From Hoylesella buccalis ATCC 35310 (GTDB lineage Bacteria; Bacteroidota; Bacteroidia; Bacteroidales; Bacteroidaceae): a stretch of 64,000 nucleotides of DNA. Position numbers and translations under genes: made by a program. The DNA is taken from the NCBI RefSeq assembly GCF_025151385.1, contig NZ_CP102287.1, positions 558,001-622,000 of the forward strand, in the 5' to 3' direction. Positions 8,147-16,960 of this stretch are shown one piece after another. The stretch's first letter is position 1, and the number at the start of each line of letters is the position of its first letter. The notes below the pieces were generated by a model. The model was given only the letters and a program-made list of their open reading frames with translations, had not been told where the DNA came from and searched no databases.

Positions 8147-8218
8147 CACTATTTTGATTTGATGTTGCAAATGTATGAAAATAATATCAAATTAGCAATT
8201 TTATAAGAAATAAAAAGT

Positions 8219-8226
8219 TACCTTTG
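8219..8226 (+). promoter_or_regulatory. -7 box of the nspC promoter
   Basis: TACCTTTG matches the TAnnTTTG consensus 25 bases before the nspC ATG; the -33 box is weak. It shares a ~75-bp divergent spacer with the opposite-facing -7 box of the TenI-like gene. Confidence 0.6.
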
Positions 8227-8868
8227 CCCAGAAATACATATCTAGGAGACATGAAAGTTGACGCGAGAACATTTGAGAACATAAGGAACTCCATCTATAT
8301 ACTTGAAGAAACAAAACTGAGACGAAATCTTCAATTGATTAGCAGCGTAGCCGATAGAGCCGGTGTGGAGATTATATTGGCGTTTAAGGCCTATGCGCTG
8401 TGGAAAACTTTTCCGGTCTTTCGCGAGTATATTCACAGTACAACAGCCAGCTCACTGAATGAAGCCTTGTTGGGTTTTCACACATTTGGCGCTCCTACTC
8501 ATACTTATTCTCCTGCCTATGTGGAAGACGAGATTGAAGAGATAGCCCGTATGTCAAGCCATCTCACGTTTAATTCCCTATCACAATTGGAACGTTTCGG
8601 GCAAACTGTCAAAAGCGTGAATCCATCCATTAACGTGGGACTGCGTATCAATCCAGAATATTCTGAGGTGGGTACAGACTTGTATAATCCATGTGCGCCG
8701 GGAACAAGATTTGGCGTAACGGCTAATAAACTACCTTGCGAGTTGCCTTCTGTGGTCACTGGATTTCATTGTCATTGTCATTGTGAAAGCGGTGCTGATG
8801 TGTTTCAGCGAACGCTTGCTCATATTGAAGAGAGGTTTTCTCCATGGTTTTCGCAAATCAAGTGGATT

Positions 8869-10226
8869 CACTACTGTCCACGAAAATCTTTTAATAATCT
8901 CTTGAAACGCCTATAAATACAAGCTTGTAGGAGATAAAATAGACTCCCTACTTTTGAAAAGAGTATCTTTGCCACAAATTACAATTTGAAAGCAGATACT
9001 TATGAACAAAGGTCGATACGTATTTTCACAGCTGTGCGACTTTCTGCCGACAGACCATTTCAAATGGTTGATAAAAAAGTATGAAGGTAATAAATATGTG
9101 AAGAGTTTCACTTGTTGGAATCATCTGATGGTTCTTCTATTTGGTCAGTTGTCTAATCGTGAGGGATTACGAGACCTTATTGTAACCATCACTCCGTTCA
9201 AGTCAGCGTTCCACCATCTTGGTTTTGGAAAGAATGTCAGTAGAAGCAATTTGAGCAAGGCCAATGAAATACGCGAAGTCAAGATATTCCAAGAGTTTGC
9301 AGACAAGATGGTTTCCATAGCAAGAGAGAAACGAGGAGTCGTCAAGGACTTCTTCATATCGAACAATGTCTATGCGTTTGACTCCTCAACAATATCATTG
9401 TGCCTTTCTGTATACTGGTGGACTAAACTGCATCATGGGAAAGGAGGAGTGAAATTGCATGAACTGTATGACGTGAAGACAGACATTCCGACATTTTCTG
9501 TCATTACAGACGCTTCAGTTCACGATTCTCAAGTGATGGAGCTAATTCCCTATGAGAAAGAGAGTTTCTATATATTTGACAGAGCGTATATGGCAACTAG
9601 GAAACTTTATATAATAGAAGGAGCAGAAGCTTACTTTGTCGTGAGAGAGAAGCATAAAATGCCGTTTGAGGTCATAGAGGATAAAGAATACAACAACCCT
9701 TCATCTGGAATTATGGCTGACCAAATTATACGTTTCAAGGGATACAAGACTAAGAAGCAATATCCAAATAAACTTCGACGAGTGGTATTCTATGACTATG
9801 ATGGTAATAGGACATTTGTATTTTACACGAACAATTTTGAAATTACAGCGGAACAGGTTGCTATGCTTTACAAATACAGATGGAGAGTAGAACTGTTCTT
9901 CAAATGGCTGAAGCAACATCTGCGCATCAAAGAGTTTTATGGAACCTCGGAGAATGCTGTAAAAATACAAATCTATGCAGCTATCATTGCATATTGTCTT
10001 GTCGTTATCGTACAAGAATGTATGGGGCTAAAGCTTCAAACCTATGATGTTCTAAGAATTTTAAGCACGGCATTGTTGACAAAAATGCCATTGTGTGACT
10101 TGCTCATTGAACAGAAAGAGGAAGAATTTACTGAAGGAAAAAACCTGCAGCTCTGCCTCAATTTTGATGGGTAACTATCAATTTGTTACTTTTTGAAATG
10201 TTAAAGGGTTTTCGTGGACAGTAGTG
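8869..10226 (+). mobile_element. IS4-family insertion sequence, copy 1 (1358 bp)
   Basis: The ends are inverted repeats: the left end starts CACTACTGTCCACGAAAA and the right end is its complement, with further partial matching. A 9-bp target duplication AAGTGGATT flanks it (8860-8868 and 10227-10235). One transposase gene fills the element. It is inserted in nspC in the same orientation. It appears identical base for base to the copy at 14693-16050. Confidence 0.97.
9002..10174 (+). CDS. IS4-family transposase (DUF4372 N-terminal domain), copy 1
   Basis: The 390-residue DDE transposase has an N-terminal DUF4372-like domain (~1-75, 'FSQLCDFLPTDHF') followed by the RNase H-like catalytic domain. 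Catalytic candidates are Asp in 'YAFDSSTI', Asp in 'YIFDRAYM' and Glu in 'YRWRVELFFKWLKQHL', the last being the Y-(2)-R-(3)-E-(6)-K signature of IS4. It starts with ATG 133 bases inside the left end. It appears intact and identical to the second copy, so both can be active. Confidence 0.95.
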   Translation: MNKGRYVFSQLCDFLPTDHFKWLIKKYEGNKYVKSFTCWNHLMVLLFGQLSNREGLRDLIVTITPFKSAFHHLGFGKNVSRSNLSKANEIREVKIFQEFADKMVSIAREKRGVVKDFFISNNVYAFDSSTISLCLSVYWWTKLHHGKGGVKLHELYDVKTDIPTFSVITDASVHDSQVMELIPYEKESFYIFDRAYMATRKLYIIEGAEAYFVVREKHKMPFEVIEDKEYNNPSSGIMADQIIRFKGYKTKKQYPNKLRRVVFYDYDGNRTFVFYTNNFEITAEQVAMLYKYRWRVELFFKWLKQHLRIKEFYGTSENAVKIQIYAAIIAYCLVVIVQECMGLKLQTYDVLRILSTALLTKMPLCDLLIEQKEEEFTEGKNLQLCLNFDG

Positions 10227-10825
10227 AAGTGGATTAATTTCGGCGGTGGACACTTGATGACGCGCAAGGATTATGATATCGATTTGTTGGTACAAACCCT
10301 TCTTGATTTTAAGAAAAGATACCCACATCTGAAAGTAATTCTAGAACCAGGCAGCGCCTTTGCGTGGCAAACGGGACCGCTGGTGTCGCAGGTTGTCGAT
10401 GTAGTAGAAGATCACGGCATCCGAACGGCTATCCTCAACGTGAGCTTTACGTGTCACATGCCCGACTGCTTGGAAATGCCATACATGCCAACGGTGCGGT
10501 TTGCCGATATCGTTGAGGAGGAAAAACATCTGCCAACCAAAGAACATATATATAGATTAGGTGGAAACTCGTGCCTCAGTGGCGACTACATGGGCTCGTG
10601 GCGCTTTGACCATGAACTACAGGTTGGTGAAAACATTATTTTTGAAGATATGATGCATTACACTACGGTTAAGACCAATATGTTCAATGGAGTGGGGCAT
10701 CCAGCAATAGGTTTCTTGCGTCAGGATGGCGAATTAGAAGTGCTACGCAAATATACTTTTGACGATTACGCAGATAGGATGGATTAAATAAATAGCAATC
10801 CATTCAGAAAAAAAAGATGATTTTA

Positions 10826-10856
10826 TTTGTACAGTCAGAAAAAAGCATTACCTTTG
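10826..10856 (+). promoter_or_regulatory. Promoter of the tRNA Gly-Leu-Leu-Gly cluster
   Basis: A -33 TTTG at 10826-10829, a 19-bp spacer and a -7 TACCTTTG at 10849-10856 lie 40 bases before the first tRNA. Confidence 0.8.
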
Positions 10857-10895
10857 CACAGCATTTGGAGAAATGTCCCTTGCTAAAAGGGTGAT

Positions 10896-10968
10896 GCGGC
10901 AATAGCTCAGTTGGTAGAGCACAACCTTGCCAAGGTTGGGGTCGCGAGTTCGAGTCTCGTTTGCCGCT
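10896..10968 (+). tRNA. tRNA-Gly(GCC), copy 1
   Basis: This is a 73-nt cloverleaf with a GCGGCAA/TTGCCGC acceptor stem, anticodon loop with GCC and T-loop TTCGAGT. CCA is not encoded. It is first of a four-tRNA cluster. Confidence 0.95.
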
Positions 10969-11009
10969 CTCGTTCTGAATAAAACCAATAGGGTAACTTT
11001 ACCCAACTT

Positions 11010-11091
11010 GCCCAGGTGGCGGAATTGGTAGACGCGCACGTTTCAGGTGCGTGTGTTTAACAACGTGCAGGTTCGATCCCTGTTCTGGGCA
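11010..11091 (+). tRNA. tRNA-Leu(CAG)
   Basis: This 82-nt class II tRNA has a GCCCAGG acceptor strand, the D arm typical of tRNA-Leu ('GCGGAATTGGTAGACGCGC'), anticodon loop TTCAGGT (anticodon CAG) and a variable arm. CCA is not encoded. Confidence 0.93.
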
Positions 11092-11118
11092 CTTTTATTC
11101 AGGATGGTAACAAATGTT

Positions 11119-11202
11119 GGAGAGGTGGCGGAATTGGTAGACGCGCTACTTTGAGGGGGTAGTGAAAATTGCTTCGTGGGAGTTCGAGTCTCCTCCTCTT
11201 CA
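11119..11202 (+). tRNA. tRNA-Leu(GAG)
   Basis: This 84-nt class II tRNA has a GGAGAGG acceptor strand, a Leu-type D arm and anticodon loop TTGAGGG (anticodon GAG). CCA is not encoded. Confidence 0.93.
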
Positions 11203-11225
11203 CGTTTTGTTGTTATTATATTGAT

Positions 11226-11298
11226 GCGGCAATAGCTCAGTTGGTAGAGCACAACCTTGCCAAGGTTGGGGTCGCGAGTTCAAGTCTCGTTTGCCGCT
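11226..11298 (+). tRNA. tRNA-Gly(GCC), copy 2
   Basis: It is a duplicate of the tRNA at 10896 with a single difference in the T loop (TTCAAGT in place of TTCGAGT). The anticodon is GCC and CCA is not encoded. Confidence 0.95.
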
Positions 11299-11325
11299 CT
11301 TTTTTTCAGAGAAACATACTCATTC

Positions 11326-11880
11326 ATGAATTTATATTTAAGATACTTTGATCGTGAGACATTAGTTTATAATGTTGAAGAAGCTTTAGAGTTTTTGCGT
11401 TCTATACCCGAGATAGTGGTAGACATGGATTTGGAATCAGACATCCGCGATTATGTTGCAAGCGACGTCTTCTATCCAAAACGTTATAAGGTACGCCCCC
11501 GAGTATATTTCATCATTATCAAGACCACGGCAGAAACGATGCTCGATTTTAAGCAAAAAAAAGCGTTACACCCATCCAATCATCCAGCGAGTCCTATTGA
11601 TAAGCGGGATATTGCTGCCACAGCTATGACGCGTTTGACCGAAATTCATGAAGGCTGGTATGAGGGTTCTCTAGATTTCAAGAGAGTGGTTTTGATTCCT
11701 TCCACAGGTAAGCATGAGTACAAGGATACGCAATTCATCGCTCAATGCAAGGCCAATTCCGGACAAGATTGTTACAATCGTATTGTCGACTATCTCAAAG
11801 ATCGTGTGGACAGTCGCTCCCAATTTCCTTCTGCAAAAGGCAAAAATTTCCGTTTCAAGTATTTAGGCATGTGGAAATAG
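11326..11880 (+). CDS. Conserved hypothetical protein
   Basis: The ATG at 11326 lies 28 bases after the last tRNA; the frame is open further upstream, but that part is tRNA sequence. The protein is 184 residues, soluble, with mixed charge: 'DMDLESDIRDYV' near the N-terminus and a basic C-terminus ending 'FRFKYLGMWK'. No signal peptide or membrane segment is seen and I do not recognise the family. There is no separate promoter in the 27-bp gap, so it may be read from the tRNA promoter. ssb follows after 28 bases. Confidence 0.7.
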   Translation: MNLYLRYFDRETLVYNVEEALEFLRSIPEIVVDMDLESDIRDYVASDVFYPKRYKVRPRVYFIIIKTTAETMLDFKQKKALHPSNHPASPIDKRDIAATAMTRLTEIHEGWYEGSLDFKRVVLIPSTGKHEYKDTQFIAQCKANSGQDCYNRIVDYLKDRVDSRSQFPSAKGKNFRFKYLGMWK

Positions 11881-11908
11881 CATATTCTTCATCAAATAGT
11901 ACATTGTC

Positions 11909-12331
11909 ATGAATAAAGTAATGCTCATCGGTAATGTTGGTAAAGACCCAGAAGTAAGATATTTTGAGGCCGATCAAGCGGTTGCGCAGTTAACGCTGGC
12001 AACAACTGAGCGTGGCTATACGTTGCAAAATGGAACTCGGGTTCCAGATCACACTGATTGGCATAACATCGTTTTCTATCGAGGTTTGGCCAAGGTTGTC
12101 GAGAAATATGTACATAAGGGTGACAAACTGTACGTTGAAGGGCGTCTGAGATATAGGACATACGATGACCAACGTGGTATCAAACGATATGTCACAGAGG
12201 TACTGGCTGATAACATGGAACTCCTTTCCCCTAAGCGTGGCGCCTCGTCAGAAGCGGAAGATAAAACAGAGAAGAGTGGTTCTTCTGAGACGACCACTCC
12301 GACAAATGATACAACTAAACTACCCTTTTGA
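11909..12331 (+). CDS. ssb: Single-stranded DNA-binding protein
   Basis: This 140-residue SSB has an N-terminal OB fold (~1-105) starting 'MNKVMLIGNVGKDPEVRY', with 'DWHNIVFYRGLAKV' and 'GDKLYVEGRLRYR' as typical motifs, then a flexible acidic Ser/Thr-rich linker and a C-terminal tip 'TKLPF' related to the DDIPF partner-binding tail. It coats ssDNA in replication and repair. Its stop overlaps the next gene (TTGA), indicating coupling with gldE, an arrangement seen throughout the phylum. Confidence 0.96.
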   Translation: MNKVMLIGNVGKDPEVRYFEADQAVAQLTLATTERGYTLQNGTRVPDHTDWHNIVFYRGLAKVVEKYVHKGDKLYVEGRLRYRTYDDQRGIKRYVTEVLADNMELLSPKRGASSEAEDKTEKSGSSETTTPTNDTTKLPF

Positions 12332-13680
12332 AATTGGATATCTCCTCTATTAGCTCTTCTTTATCAGATGTCACCTTCCAGTATCCAACAGTAGGCGTCA
12401 TCTTTGCAGCCGTTCTGGCGGCTCTTTTGTTGCTGGCCTCCGGCTTCGCAAGCGGTTCTGAAATAGCTTTTTTCAGTCTTTCTCCTACCGATCTCGCTGC
12501 ATTAGACGGTGAAAGAAGCGTCCGTGACCGCAAGATTCAAATGCTACGTGATGACAGTCAACGTACGCTGGCTACCATTCTGATTACCAACAACTTTGTC
12601 AACGTCACCATCATCATGCTGTGCAACTATGTGTTTGGTTCGCTATTTCATTTTGGACCAAAGGCTTATTGGTTGCAATTTCTCACCATTACAGTGTTGT
12701 TGACGTTCTTGTTATTGCTGTTTGGTGAAATCATGCCCAAGGTTTATAGTCGTCAAAACCCCTTGAAGTTTTGCAGAAACAGTGTCAATGGCATCTTGTT
12801 CTTCCGAAAAATGTTTTGGCCTATCGAGAATATCTTGCTGCGAAGCGGGGTGATAGCCGAACGGGTCATACAAAAACAAAACCATGTTCTCAGCGTTGAT
12901 GATTTGGAACAGGCATTGGAATTGACAGACAAGGAAGACATTAAAGACGAACAGAGCATGCTGCAAGGCATTATTCGTTTTGGGGATGAGACGGCAAAAG
13001 AGGTGATGACGCCACGAAAAGACATAGTTGACATAGACATTCATTCTAATTTTAATGAAGTCATGCAGTGCATCATCGAAAACAACTATAGCCGCATTCC
13101 GGTGTATCAGGACAATGATGACAATATTCGCGGCGTTTTGTACATCAAAGATTTGCTCCCTCATCTCAATAAGCCTGCCGCTTTTCGTTGGCAGAGTCTT
13201 ATCAGACCAGCCTACTTCGTACCAGGCACGAAGAAGATTGATGACTTGATGACTGAGTTTCAGGAGAATAAGGTGCACATTGCCATCGTTGTTGACGAGT
13301 TTGGAGGAACATGTGGATTGATTACCTTGGAAGACATTCTGGAAGAAATTGTCGGAGAAATCAATGATGAATATGATGAGGAAGAACGTACATTTTCTAA
13401 ATTAAACGAAAATACGTACCTGTTTGAAGGCAAGACCCCATTGTCCGATTTCTTCAAAATCTTAGACATCCATGATGATGAGTTCAGTGATGTGCAGGGT
13501 GATGCCGACTCTTTAGCCGGATTGCTGTTAGAGATGAAGGGCGATTTTCTTCATCTTCACGAGAAGATCAGCTATAAGAACTATACTTTTGAAATTGTGG
13601 GAATAGAGGAGAGGCGTATCAGTCAGGTGAAATTGGTGGTCCATCCCATTGCTACGGATGAGAACGAAGTAAACGAATAG
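12328..13680 (+). CDS. gldE: GldE-like CNNM/CBS-domain membrane protein
   Basis: This 450-residue protein has three parts: an N-terminal CNNM (DUF21) transmembrane domain with several helices (~30-190), a tandem CBS pair (~205-330, 'VMTPRKDIVDID' and 'FGGTCGLITLEDILEEIVGEI') and a C-terminal CorC/HlyC domain. The family includes Mg/Co efflux proteins. In gliding Bacteroidota the orthologue is GldE, but most Prevotella-like species do not glide, so ion homeostasis is a reasonable alternative. The start is a TTG overlapping the ssb stop by 4 bases; no better in-frame ATG precedes the first helix. Confidence 0.88.
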   Translation: MKLDISSISSSLSDVTFQYPTVGVIFAAVLAALLLLASGFASGSEIAFFSLSPTDLAALDGERSVRDRKIQMLRDDSQRTLATILITNNFVNVTIIMLCNYVFGSLFHFGPKAYWLQFLTITVLLTFLLLLFGEIMPKVYSRQNPLKFCRNSVNGILFFRKMFWPIENILLRSGVIAERVIQKQNHVLSVDDLEQALELTDKEDIKDEQSMLQGIIRFGDETAKEVMTPRKDIVDIDIHSNFNEVMQCIIENNYSRIPVYQDNDDNIRGVLYIKDLLPHLNKPAAFRWQSLIRPAYFVPGTKKIDDLMTEFQENKVHIAIVVDEFGGTCGLITLEDILEEIVGEINDEYDEEERTFSKLNENTYLFEGKTPLSDFFKILDIHDDEFSDVQGDADSLAGLLLEMKGDFLHLHEKISYKNYTFEIVGIEERRISQVKLVVHPIATDENEVNE

Positions 13681-13682
13681 CA

Positions 13683-14276
13683 ATGCCCGTCCTCAGTATT
13701 AGCCAGTTGACAAAGGATGTGAAACTTGGACTGTGGAAGATTGATGAGTCCATAGATGAGTTTCTGTCTGCCTATCCACACCTTGAACAAGTTGTTTCCG
13801 GTTATCATCATTTTGAGCGCAAGCGCCAAAAAATGGCGGTCTACGCATTGTTATATGCCATGAATGGCAACCAGCATGTCGTCATCAATCATGATTCGCA
13901 TGGCAAACCTTTACTGAAAGATTTTTTTATTAGTATCAGTGATACAGCGGGATATGTAGCCATCATCTTGAGCAAAACGAAAGAGGTGGCCGTTGATATC
14001 GAATATTACAGCAACCGGGTGGACCGCATAGCCAAGCGGTTTCTTCGTGAAGATGAAGTGGCTGGCACTACAGAGAGCCGGCTCATCCATTGGAGCGCCA
14101 AGGAAACGGTGTTCAAATACTTCTCTGCACACCGGTTACAATATGCGGACATGCGACTGCATCCATTCCAAGTGGCCAGCGAAGGGTGTGTCAACGTCGA
14201 CAATTTGAAGGCCAACCAGACAGTTCCCGTTTATTATCGTCTCAACGATAGGTATGTTTTAACCTACACCTACTAA
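13683..14276 (+). CDS. 4'-phosphopantetheinyl transferase superfamily protein
   Basis: This 197-residue protein transfers the phosphopantetheine arm of CoA to carrier proteins. The Mg-binding signatures are visible: 'VAVDIEYYSNRV' around residue 102 and 'WSAKETVFKYF' around residue 140, giving the (V/I)D..WxxKE(A/T) pattern of the Sfp-like group. It begins 2 bases after gldE, so ssb, gldE and this gene form one operon. Its target (acyl carrier protein or a secondary-metabolite carrier) cannot be told from this window. Confidence 0.9.
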   Translation: MPVLSISQLTKDVKLGLWKIDESIDEFLSAYPHLEQVVSGYHHFERKRQKMAVYALLYAMNGNQHVVINHDSHGKPLLKDFFISISDTAGYVAIILSKTKEVAVDIEYYSNRVDRIAKRFLREDEVAGTTESRLIHWSAKETVFKYFSAHRLQYADMRLHPFQVASEGCVNVDNLKANQTVPVYYRLNDRYVLTYTY

Positions 14277-14381
14277 CCTGAGTTAGGATAAGAATGTTCC
14301 GTTCTCGATATCTTTCCTAAGGACATAAATATATTTGAGATAGAGGTTATCAATAAATTTCCATCAAGCTCTGATATATGA

Positions 14382-14495
14382 TTCCAATATTATGCTTTCA
14401 GAATAGATAGAACAACAGGTAGTCAATTAGGAAATTGGATGCAGCAAAGTGTAAACGGGAGTGCAGGAATAATAGGTAATAATAATAGACGATAA
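14382..14495 (+). pseudogene. Toxin C-terminus remnant
   Basis: A 37-residue open stretch reads 'YYAFRIDRTTGSQLGNWMQQ' and then a Gly/Asn-rich end, with a stop just upstream and no start. Composition and place, immediately before a small AT-rich gene in a region with RHS scraps, suggest the tail of a displaced toxin tip. 14277-14381 shows nothing else supportable. Confidence 0.35.
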
Positions 14496-14692
14496 AGCAA
14501 AATGTTTTTAAAAATCACACTATTAGAATCTTTTAAAATTAGGAATAACATTGTTTTAAAGAATGTTATTCCTGAACTTGGTAAAAAAAATTTGCTAAAT
14601 CTCCATTTGTAAACACATGTTACGGTCTTGCTAATCCTTCGTTATACATATATGAGCTGTGTCGGTTAGTTGATTGTCAGTATATAGAATTT

Positions 14693-16050
14693 CACTACTG
14701 TCCACGAAAATCTTTTAATAATCTCTTGAAACGCCTATAAATACAAGCTTGTAGGAGATAAAATAGACTCCCTACTTTTGAAAAGAGTATCTTTGCCACA
14801 AATTACAATTTGAAAGCAGATACTTATGAACAAAGGTCGATACGTATTTTCACAGCTGTGCGACTTTCTGCCGACAGACCATTTCAAATGGTTGATAAAA
14901 AAGTATGAAGGTAATAAATATGTGAAGAGTTTCACTTGTTGGAATCATCTGATGGTTCTTCTATTTGGTCAGTTGTCTAATCGTGAGGGATTACGAGACC
15001 TTATTGTAACCATCACTCCGTTCAAGTCAGCGTTCCACCATCTTGGTTTTGGAAAGAATGTCAGTAGAAGCAATTTGAGCAAGGCCAATGAAATACGCGA
15101 AGTCAAGATATTCCAAGAGTTTGCAGACAAGATGGTTTCCATAGCAAGAGAGAAACGAGGAGTCGTCAAGGACTTCTTCATATCGAACAATGTCTATGCG
15201 TTTGACTCCTCAACAATATCATTGTGCCTTTCTGTATACTGGTGGACTAAACTGCATCATGGGAAAGGAGGAGTGAAATTGCATGAACTGTATGACGTGA
15301 AGACAGACATTCCGACATTTTCTGTCATTACAGACGCTTCAGTTCACGATTCTCAAGTGATGGAGCTAATTCCCTATGAGAAAGAGAGTTTCTATATATT
15401 TGACAGAGCGTATATGGCAACTAGGAAACTTTATATAATAGAAGGAGCAGAAGCTTACTTTGTCGTGAGAGAGAAGCATAAAATGCCGTTTGAGGTCATA
15501 GAGGATAAAGAATACAACAACCCTTCATCTGGAATTATGGCTGACCAAATTATACGTTTCAAGGGATACAAGACTAAGAAGCAATATCCAAATAAACTTC
15601 GACGAGTGGTATTCTATGACTATGATGGTAATAGGACATTTGTATTTTACACGAACAATTTTGAAATTACAGCGGAACAGGTTGCTATGCTTTACAAATA
15701 CAGATGGAGAGTAGAACTGTTCTTCAAATGGCTGAAGCAACATCTGCGCATCAAAGAGTTTTATGGAACCTCGGAGAATGCTGTAAAAATACAAATCTAT
15801 GCAGCTATCATTGCATATTGTCTTGTCGTTATCGTACAAGAATGTATGGGGCTAAAGCTTCAAACCTATGATGTTCTAAGAATTTTAAGCACGGCATTGT
15901 TGACAAAAATGCCATTGTGTGACTTGCTCATTGAACAGAAAGAGGAAGAATTTACTGAAGGAAAAAACCTGCAGCTCTGCCTCAATTTTGATGGGTAACT
16001 ATCAATTTGTTACTTTTTGAAATGTTAAAGGGTTTTCGTGGACAGTAGTG
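14693..16050 (+). mobile_element. IS4-family insertion sequence, copy 2 (1358 bp)
   Basis: It has the same ends and same length as the copy at 8869 and appears identical throughout. Its own 9-bp target duplication ATAGAATTT lies at 14684-14692 and 16051-16059, which shows independent transposition rather than segmental duplication. It is in direct orientation relative to copy 1, 4466 bp away end to start. Confidence 0.97.
14826..15998 (+). CDS. IS4-family transposase (DUF4372 N-terminal domain), copy 2
   Basis: The 390 residues are identical to the transposase at 9002-10174, with the same DDE residues and the Y-R-E-K signature. It is intact. The lack of any difference between copies means very recent transposition or gene conversion. 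Confidence 0.95.
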   Translation: MNKGRYVFSQLCDFLPTDHFKWLIKKYEGNKYVKSFTCWNHLMVLLFGQLSNREGLRDLIVTITPFKSAFHHLGFGKNVSRSNLSKANEIREVKIFQEFADKMVSIAREKRGVVKDFFISNNVYAFDSSTISLCLSVYWWTKLHHGKGGVKLHELYDVKTDIPTFSVITDASVHDSQVMELIPYEKESFYIFDRAYMATRKLYIIEGAEAYFVVREKHKMPFEVIEDKEYNNPSSGIMADQIIRFKGYKTKKQYPNKLRRVVFYDYDGNRTFVFYTNNFEITAEQVAMLYKYRWRVELFFKWLKQHLRIKEFYGTSENAVKIQIYAAIIAYCLVVIVQECMGLKLQTYDVLRILSTALLTKMPLCDLLIEQKEEEFTEGKNLQLCLNFDG

Positions 16051-16440
16051 ATAGAATTTATTACCATATATATTAGTAAAAGGGATTCTTATATTCAAAT
16101 TTATCTGAATATATTCGAATTATCTCCTAGACTAAATGATATTTACCAATTAGAGAATATTGATGGTTTAAATTTTCATTTGTTACCAAATAATAAAAAG
16201 AGAGCAAGACTTGACATGGATTTGTTACATACAATTCCTTTATTTAGTAAAAGATTTATGTTTGATTATTATAAATTGCATACAGCTTGGTCAAAAAAAG
16301 GAATGGAAAGACAAATAGAAAAACTAAAAAGAAGATTAGAAAAGGATATTTCTAATATAGAGAACTTCATTAATAAATGGCTTTCTATTTATACTCCTAA
16401 TATTACACAATGGAATGGGGAAGTTATTAAAGAAAGGTAG

Positions 16441-16591
16441 GTCAGAATAACAGCCTGATAATCAATTTTGTTCAAAATAATTAGGTATAAAGGCAGGGAA
16501 AGATTCTCTGCCTTTTGTTATATTTGTAGTCCAAAAGAAAGAAAAATGAATATATGAGAACGCGTCGGCACTTTATGCTCCAGATTGGGAA
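16441..16591 (+). repeat. 151-bp direct repeat, copy R1 (with terminator hairpin)
   Basis: It is closely similar, without apparent gaps, to 18089-18239. It starts GTCAGAATAAC directly after a stop codon and includes a GGCAG/CTGCC hairpin with a T tract (16489-16517), a TATATTTG -7-like box (16519-16526) and a short ORF start (ATGAATATA) broken by a stop in this copy. R1 and R2 bracket the RHS fragment and two ORFs, which looks like a module boundary reused by recombination. Confidence 0.85.
16489..16517 (+). terminator. Terminator hairpin in repeat R1
   Basis: AAAGGCAG pairs with CTGCCTTT, extended by GGGAA/TTCT(C), with a 3-base loop and TTTTG following. It closes the transcription unit of the interrupted gene. 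Confidence 0.75.
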
Positions 16592-16747
16592 GTTGAGTTT
16601 CAATGTCTGCATTGCAATTTAACGGAAGTAATCAAAGGTGCGAAGAATGGTATGGGTATAACAAAAACGAGAGCAATAAACAGGAAAGAACGACGTTAAA
16701 TAGTTGATAACCATAAACAATCGTACGTTATGACAGAATTAAAGGTA

Positions 16748-16948
16748 ATGAAAATAACGAAACTTCTTTCTGTAAGTACAAGAGACAAGCCGAATGAAGG
16801 GTACGAGAAGATGTAGTTCTACTACCATCTTGATCACTTGGGCAGCAGTAGCTACATCACCAACCTTGACGGCGAGGTATCGTAGCACATCGAATATGTG
16901 CCGTTCGGTGAAGTGTTCATAGAGGAGCGCAACAAAACAAGGACAAAA
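16748..16948 (+). pseudogene. RHS core fragment with two internal stops
   Basis: In one frame the sequence reads 'KPNEGYEKM', stop (TAG 16814-16816), 'FYYHLDHLGSSSYITNLDGE', stop (TAG 16883-16885), 'HIEYVPFGEVFIEERN'. This is the hallmark end of the RHS core ('DHLGSSSYI...YVPFGE'). Both stops are consistent with single-base changes (CAG to TAG fits the first). After 'EERN' the normal continuation is lost and the sequence runs into an immunity-like gene. Region 16592-16747 also holds a start-less stretch with 'CLHCNLTEVIKGAKNG'. It is a decayed end of an RHS gene. Confidence 0.85.
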
Positions 16949-16960
16949 ATATCTTGGAGA

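Larger units (their letters stand above)
8251..10787 (+). pseudogene. nspC: Carboxynorspermidine/carboxyspermidine decarboxylase, interrupted by an IS
   Basis: NspC is a PLP-dependent, alanine-racemase-fold decarboxylase that makes (nor)spermidine from the carboxylated precursor. The N-terminal part (8251-8868) has the PLP lysine in 'LAFKAYALW' and the 'GFHCHCHCES' motif; the C-terminal part (10236-10787) has 'NFGGGH', 'EPGSAF', 'SFTCHMPDCLEMPY' and 'GNSCLSGDYMG'. A 1358-bp IS4-family element with a 9-bp target duplication splits it. Removing the IS plus one duplication restores an uninterrupted frame of 389 residues, normal for NspC, so the insertion looks recent. The start at 8251 is preceded by AGGAGA. 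As it stands no active enzyme can be made. Confidence 0.93.
14502..16440 (+). pseudogene. Probable immunity-type gene broken by a frameshift and an IS
   Basis: An ATG at 14502 opens a frame that ends early because a run of 8 A at 14583-14590 puts the following sequence out of frame. With 9 A the frame continues ('FAKSPFVNTCYGLANPSLYIYELCRLV'-like, read in pieces) to the IS4 insertion at 14693 and resumes after it at 16060 through to TAG at 16438-16440. The joined product would be ~190 residues, AT-rich, soluble, with a basic C-terminal helix (KLKRRLEKD). The homopolymer shift could be a sequencing error, but the IS insertion (9-bp duplication ATAGAATTT) is unambiguous. The family is not recognised; an immunity role is inferred from context. 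Confidence 0.7.

Noticed and set aside
8869..16050. Composite transposon formed by the two IS4 copies
   Set aside because: Each copy has its own 9-bp duplication and the enclosed genes are conserved housekeeping genes in their usual order, so they were not carried in.
16519..16526. TATATTTG in repeat R1 as a full promoter
   Set aside because: The -33 TTTG is not at 19-20 bp; only the -7 part fits, and it lies on the terminator T tract.
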